Below, one piece after another: positions 62,401 through 64,000 of a stretch of DNA of 64,000 nt. How positions within the stretch are numbered: position 1 is the stretch's first letter; each line of letters opens with the position of its first letter. The DNA lies in the NCBI GenBank assembly GCA_039810245.1, contig JBDHWQ010000009.1:62001-126000 (forward strand), read 5' to 3'. Both the position numbers and the translations under genes were made by a program. The stretch is from CALDSL01 sp039810245. Lineage in GTDB: Bacteria; Chloroflexota; Anaerolineae; Anaerolineales; Anaerolineaceae. The notes beneath the pieces were generated by a model. That model saw only the letters and a list, made by a program, of their open reading frames with translations. It did no database searches and had not been told where the DNA came from.

Positions 62401-62854
62401 CGGCAATTGGGATGTGGTGTATGCCTGGGATGCCACCGGAGGTCACTCCGGCGATGGTAACTGGTTGAGCTGTGACACCATCCCGCAAACGCTCGATACG
62501 CTGAACACGCTTGACGAGACCACCGGTTTCTGGATCCACATGACGGCGGCCGACACGCTGGAAATCCGTGGCACGTTTGCCGCCAGCAATATCACCCTGC
62601 ACACCGCAGCGGGGGGTTGGAACCTGGTGGGCTATCCCTCAGCCAGCAATGGCGCCATGCCCACGATCCTCACCACGCACGGCGTGACCGATTACACCTT
62701 CGTCTACTCATACCAGGCGGTTGACACGGCCGACCCGTGGAAGCTGTACGACACCACCGGCCCTGGCTATGCCAATGACCTGACCACCCTGCGCCCCGGT
62801 TACGGCTACTGGATCTATGTGGACGCCAATAATACCTGGGCCGTCCCGTATTGA
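59411..62854 (+). CDS. Large exported MBG-repeat surface protein
   Basis: A 1147-residue exported protein. A signal peptide (LLIAVLLFGAVASAQAQ) is followed by a domain shared with the next two genes (about 30-130), a PKD-like domain (TYAWDLDGDGAYDDSTAQ) and one Ig-like unit (VYDGNPHPVAISG). Nine MBG-type repeats of about 75 residues follow, each with a TKVYGDxDPxLTY-like start. Two C-terminal beta units begin with GWNLVSFNLHP and GWNLVGYPSAS. There is no sortase motif or membrane anchor, so it is secreted or held by other means. It probably acts in adhesion or surface layers. AGGAGGGG precedes the ATG. Confidence 0.88.
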   Translation: MSRVRFLGAALLIAVLLFGAVASAQAQGEPPPFPSSFYGEIHVSDNGLSVGSIIEVFVPGHVDTPVATTSAFISGSLLVYRVDVPCETEDTSGGLENDIVTFRFNGRTLATGIFHSNDNQNVNFHPPAASAGGSYVTLLGQSTTFSAALNDWLTSDTHTYAWDLDGDGAYDDSTAQSPAYLYTTTGLKTVGLRITDSQGGQGTATATVAVITISGLAGQVYDGNPHPVAISGLEAPLTSTITYTGSTTPPTNAGSYAVVARIYNGASLMGSFTDTLVVAQRAASVTADAAGKVFGDTDPALTGVLTGFLPADGVSASYSRAAGEDAGAYTISATLSPAGVLPNYDIDYNTAQFTISPRSVTVTPDAGQSKVYGSTDPALTYTASVGGVTFNGALGRAPGNGVGTYAITIGTLSAGLNYTITLAPATFSITTRPITVTANAASKAYGDLDPAFTYAVTSGSLVAGDSLTGALERQAGTAVGSYAINAGTLTAGPNYNLTFVGANLTITTRAVTVTANARSKVYGDADPALTYAITSGNLVAGDNFSGALIREAGDNAGAYAIQQGTLALNSNYALTYIGATFTINPRPVTVTPTTGLTKVYGGVDPAFTYTSSEAGASFTGALGRTAGESVGSYAYTLNTLSAGSNYTITLAAGSFSITARPITVTAEIKTKVYGDPDPELTYQVTSGNLVAGDSLSGELSRAAGEAVGSRAILQNTLAAGPNYILTYVGANLTITARPVTVTADAKTKVYGDADPALTYQITAGGLAFSDVFTGALTREAGSNVGEYAIQRGTLALSSNYTLTYVGATFSITPKGITVTATPGQTKVYGNPDPVFAYTSSEVGLTFTGALGRATGNPVGTYAINQGNLSAGTNYSITFVPATFSITARPITVTAENKSKLFGAGDPPLTWAIGPGSLAYSDTLSGALVRDAGEAVGSYTIRQGSLAAGSNYTLTFVTGTLIINPAQHNISLQAGWNLVSFNLHPASTAIADVLASVNGNWDVVYAWDATGGHSGDGNWLSCDTIPQTLDTLNTLDETTGFWIHMTAADTLEIRGTFAASNITLHTAAGGWNLVGYPSASNGAMPTILTTHGVTDYTFVYSYQAVDTADPWKLYDTTGPGYANDLTTLRPGYGYWIYVDANNTWAVPY
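60485..62290 (+). repeat. Tandem coding repeat with three-unit periodicity
   Basis: Eight successive MBG units spaced about 220-233 bases. Units 1, 4 and 7 of this block share a FxGALGRA/LSAGxNYxIT pattern; units 2, 5 and 8 share LVAGDSLxG/AGxNYxLTFVG-like text; units 3 and 6 share a REAGxNxGxYAIQ/LALxSNYxLTY pattern. Corresponding units are about 684 bases apart, so the block grew by duplication of triplets. Confidence 0.75.
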
Positions 62855-62867
62855 TCGGTTTGCTCTA

Positions 62868-62901
62868 TCCTGCGAGAGCGGCAGCCGCCGCTCTCGCAGG
62901 A
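62868..62901 (+). terminator. Hairpin after the MBG-repeat gene
   Basis: TCCTGCGAGAGCGGC and its exact complement form a 15-bp stem around AGCC, about 13 bases after the stop codon. There is no T-run, so it may be a terminator or a processing/stability element within a cluster transcript. Confidence 0.6.
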
Positions 62902-62927
62902 CACGCAAAGCCAGTAAGGGAGTGTGT

Positions 62928-63710
62928 ATGCGTTTCCGCATAAGGCTGATCATATTTCTGATCCTATTGTCCGCATTGTACCTGCCCTATGCGCCGGTCC
63001 AGGCATTTCCACCGCTGCCGTCCAGTATCTACGGCGTGATCAAGGTCAATGGGGCAAATGTGCCGGATGGCACGCGCGTGGAAGCCATGGTAGATGGCGC
63101 GGTGGTGGCGTATGCCGCATCGCGCACCTATGAAGGCAGCTCGGTTTACTCGCTGGACGTCCCGGGAGATGACAGTTCGACCGCGGCCGTCGAGGGCGGG
63201 CGCGAGGGCGGTGTGATCACATTCCGCGTGGGCGGCGTGGCGGCCAGGGAAACCGGCACATGGCGCAGCGGCACCCATGCGCAACTCGACTTGAGCGTTA
63301 CCGCCGCGACTGCCATTGCCAGCCCGCAGCCCACCCGCACGCCGCTGCCCACGCAGACCGCCATCCGCGTGGAGCCCAGGGCAACTGCTATCGTCACCCC
63401 GGCCGCGCCGCTGGCGGTGCATGTAAACCCACCCGCCGCGACACAGGTTTCGACCGTCTTATCAGCGAGCGATGCACCGGTCACACTACCCGTACTGGTA
63501 GTCCCGGCCACGCCTACTGCCTCGCCGGCTGTCTCACTCACCGTTGCGCAGACGCAGCCAACGGCTGCTCAGGCCGCGCTGGTAGCGCCGGCCATGCCGG
63601 TAGCGCCAGAAGTGCCGCCATCTTCCCGCGGCGGGTGGGCGCTGGCCGGGTCGGCCGCGGCGCTGCTTACCGGGCTGTTTGTGGCCATCCGTATCCGCAG
63701 CAGGAAGTAA
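62928..63710 (+). CDS. Exported protein with C-terminal membrane anchor, surface cluster
   Basis: A 260-residue protein. A signal peptide (LIIFLILLSALYLPYAPVQA) precedes a beta-rich domain of about 100 residues (LPSSIYGVIKVNGANVPDG; YSLDVPGDD; GGVITFRVGG). That domain is related to the N-terminus of the MBG protein and to the next gene. An Ala/Thr/Pro/Val-rich stalk follows, ending in a membrane helix (WALAGSAAALLTGLFVAIRI) and RSRK. The layout is that of a wall- or membrane-tethered surface protein. AAGGGAG precedes the ATG. Confidence 0.8.
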   Translation: MRFRIRLIIFLILLSALYLPYAPVQAFPPLPSSIYGVIKVNGANVPDGTRVEAMVDGAVVAYAASRTYEGSSVYSLDVPGDDSSTAAVEGGREGGVITFRVGGVAARETGTWRSGTHAQLDLSVTAATAIASPQPTRTPLPTQTAIRVEPRATAIVTPAAPLAVHVNPPAATQVSTVLSASDAPVTLPVLVVPATPTASPAVSLTVAQTQPTAAQAALVAPAMPVAPEVPPSSRGGWALAGSAAALLTGLFVAIRIRSRK

Positions 63711-63732
63711 TTTGCGCGTTGGAGAAGAGAAC

Positions 63733-64000
63733 ATGAACACGAAACAATTGGTCCTGATCCTGCTGTTGGTTTCCGGGCTGGCAATCTGCGGTATTTCCGC
63801 AGCACAGGCAGCACCGCCTCCCATCCCCTGCAAAGTGTATGGGAGCGTCCGGGTGGATGGCCTGAATGTGGCGGAAGGCACGCCGATCAGCGCCTGGATT
63901 AATGGCGTTCAGTACGCTGAATCGGCCATCTATCTATACAACGGGGTCAGCACCTATACCCTGACCATTCCGGGAGATGACCTGACGACACCGGACGTAC
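63733..64000 (+). CDS. Third exported protein of the surface cluster (partial)
   Basis: The frame runs off the right edge after 89 codons. A signal peptide (VLILLLVSGLAICGISAAQA) is followed by the shared domain: IPCKVYGSVRVDGLNVAEG and YTLTIPGDD. GGAG eight bases before the ATG supports the start. The part beyond the window is not known; by analogy it could be a stalk or a repeat region. Confidence 0.82.
   Translation, partial: MNTKQLVLILLLVSGLAICGISAAQAAPPPIPCKVYGSVRVDGLNVAEGTPISAWINGVQYAESAIYLYNGVSTYTLTIPGDDLTTPDV

Overview
The window is high-GC, gene-dense bacterial DNA and most resembles a member of the Chloroflexota (Anaerolineae-like). This is inferred from the gene mix: a GHMP-type mevalonate-pathway decarboxylase, an archaeal-type phosphoglycerate mutase (ApgM), a likely F420-dependent luciferase-like oxidoreductase, an AviRa-like rRNA methyltransferase, lipoproteins with Ala/Thr/Pro-rich linkers, and MBG-repeat surface proteins. 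No rRNA, tRNA, CRISPR array, transposase or prophage was recognised. Assignments rest on motif recognition only.

Layout. 1-4.1 kb: a minus-strand TPR membrane protein and a plus-strand lipoprotein penicillin-binding transpeptidase. 4.3-14.8 kb: a tightly packed run of ten genes, several joined by ATGA overlaps. It holds an atypical flavin disulfide oxidoreductase, a Tat/lipoprotein solute-binding protein, a membrane sensor PP2C phosphatase, an RsbW-type kinase, two STAS antagonists, a membrane sensor, a GAF-PP2C phosphatase, an unrecognised protein and a CrtI-like oxidoreductase. This is a complete partner-switching module without a sigma factor beside it. 15-21.8 kb: M1 peptidase, YihY/BrkB protein, F420-type oxidoreductase, then a GntR-cysteine desulfurase-like-OsmC operon with a clear promoter and operator. 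21.8-28.1 kb (minus): methyltransferase, a small membrane protein, an RNase H-like protein and a two-gene asymmetric ABC exporter with a structured leader.

28.4-36 kb: class V aminotransferase, an orphan sugar-type ABC ATPase, ApgM, a DUF1461 protein, a spermidine-synthase-like membrane protein, and the bifunctional NAD(P)HX repair enzyme. 36-39.6 kb (minus): YtxH and DUF948-like envelope proteins, then a VWA/MoxR pair. 39.8-49.7 kb: a small membrane protein, Pth, Mfd, a two-component system, a lipoprotein, UvrB and a Gly/Met-rich secreted protein. 49.7-54.5 kb (minus): acylphosphatase, a peptidase-MA protein, a HEAT-repeat protein, a site-2 protease and the mevalonate-pathway decarboxylase, divergent from the AviRa-like gene.

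55.2-58.9 kb (minus): a tungstate ABC transporter (tupB-tupC-tupA order) followed by a GntR-HTH/oxyanion-binding fusion regulator. A near-identical 12-bp palindrome, TGTAWCGCTACA, lies just downstream of the -10 box of both the transporter and the regulator, which points to a small metal-responsive regulon. 59.4-64 kb: three tandem genes for exported proteins with a shared N-terminal domain. The first carries nine MBG repeats arranged as a three-unit super-repeat.

Promoters of the form TTGxxx-N17-TAxxxT recur. Several genes have a -10 box only 6-12 bases before the start codon, which suggests leaderless or very short-leader transcripts. Convergent gene pairs are separated by strong bidirectional hairpin terminators.
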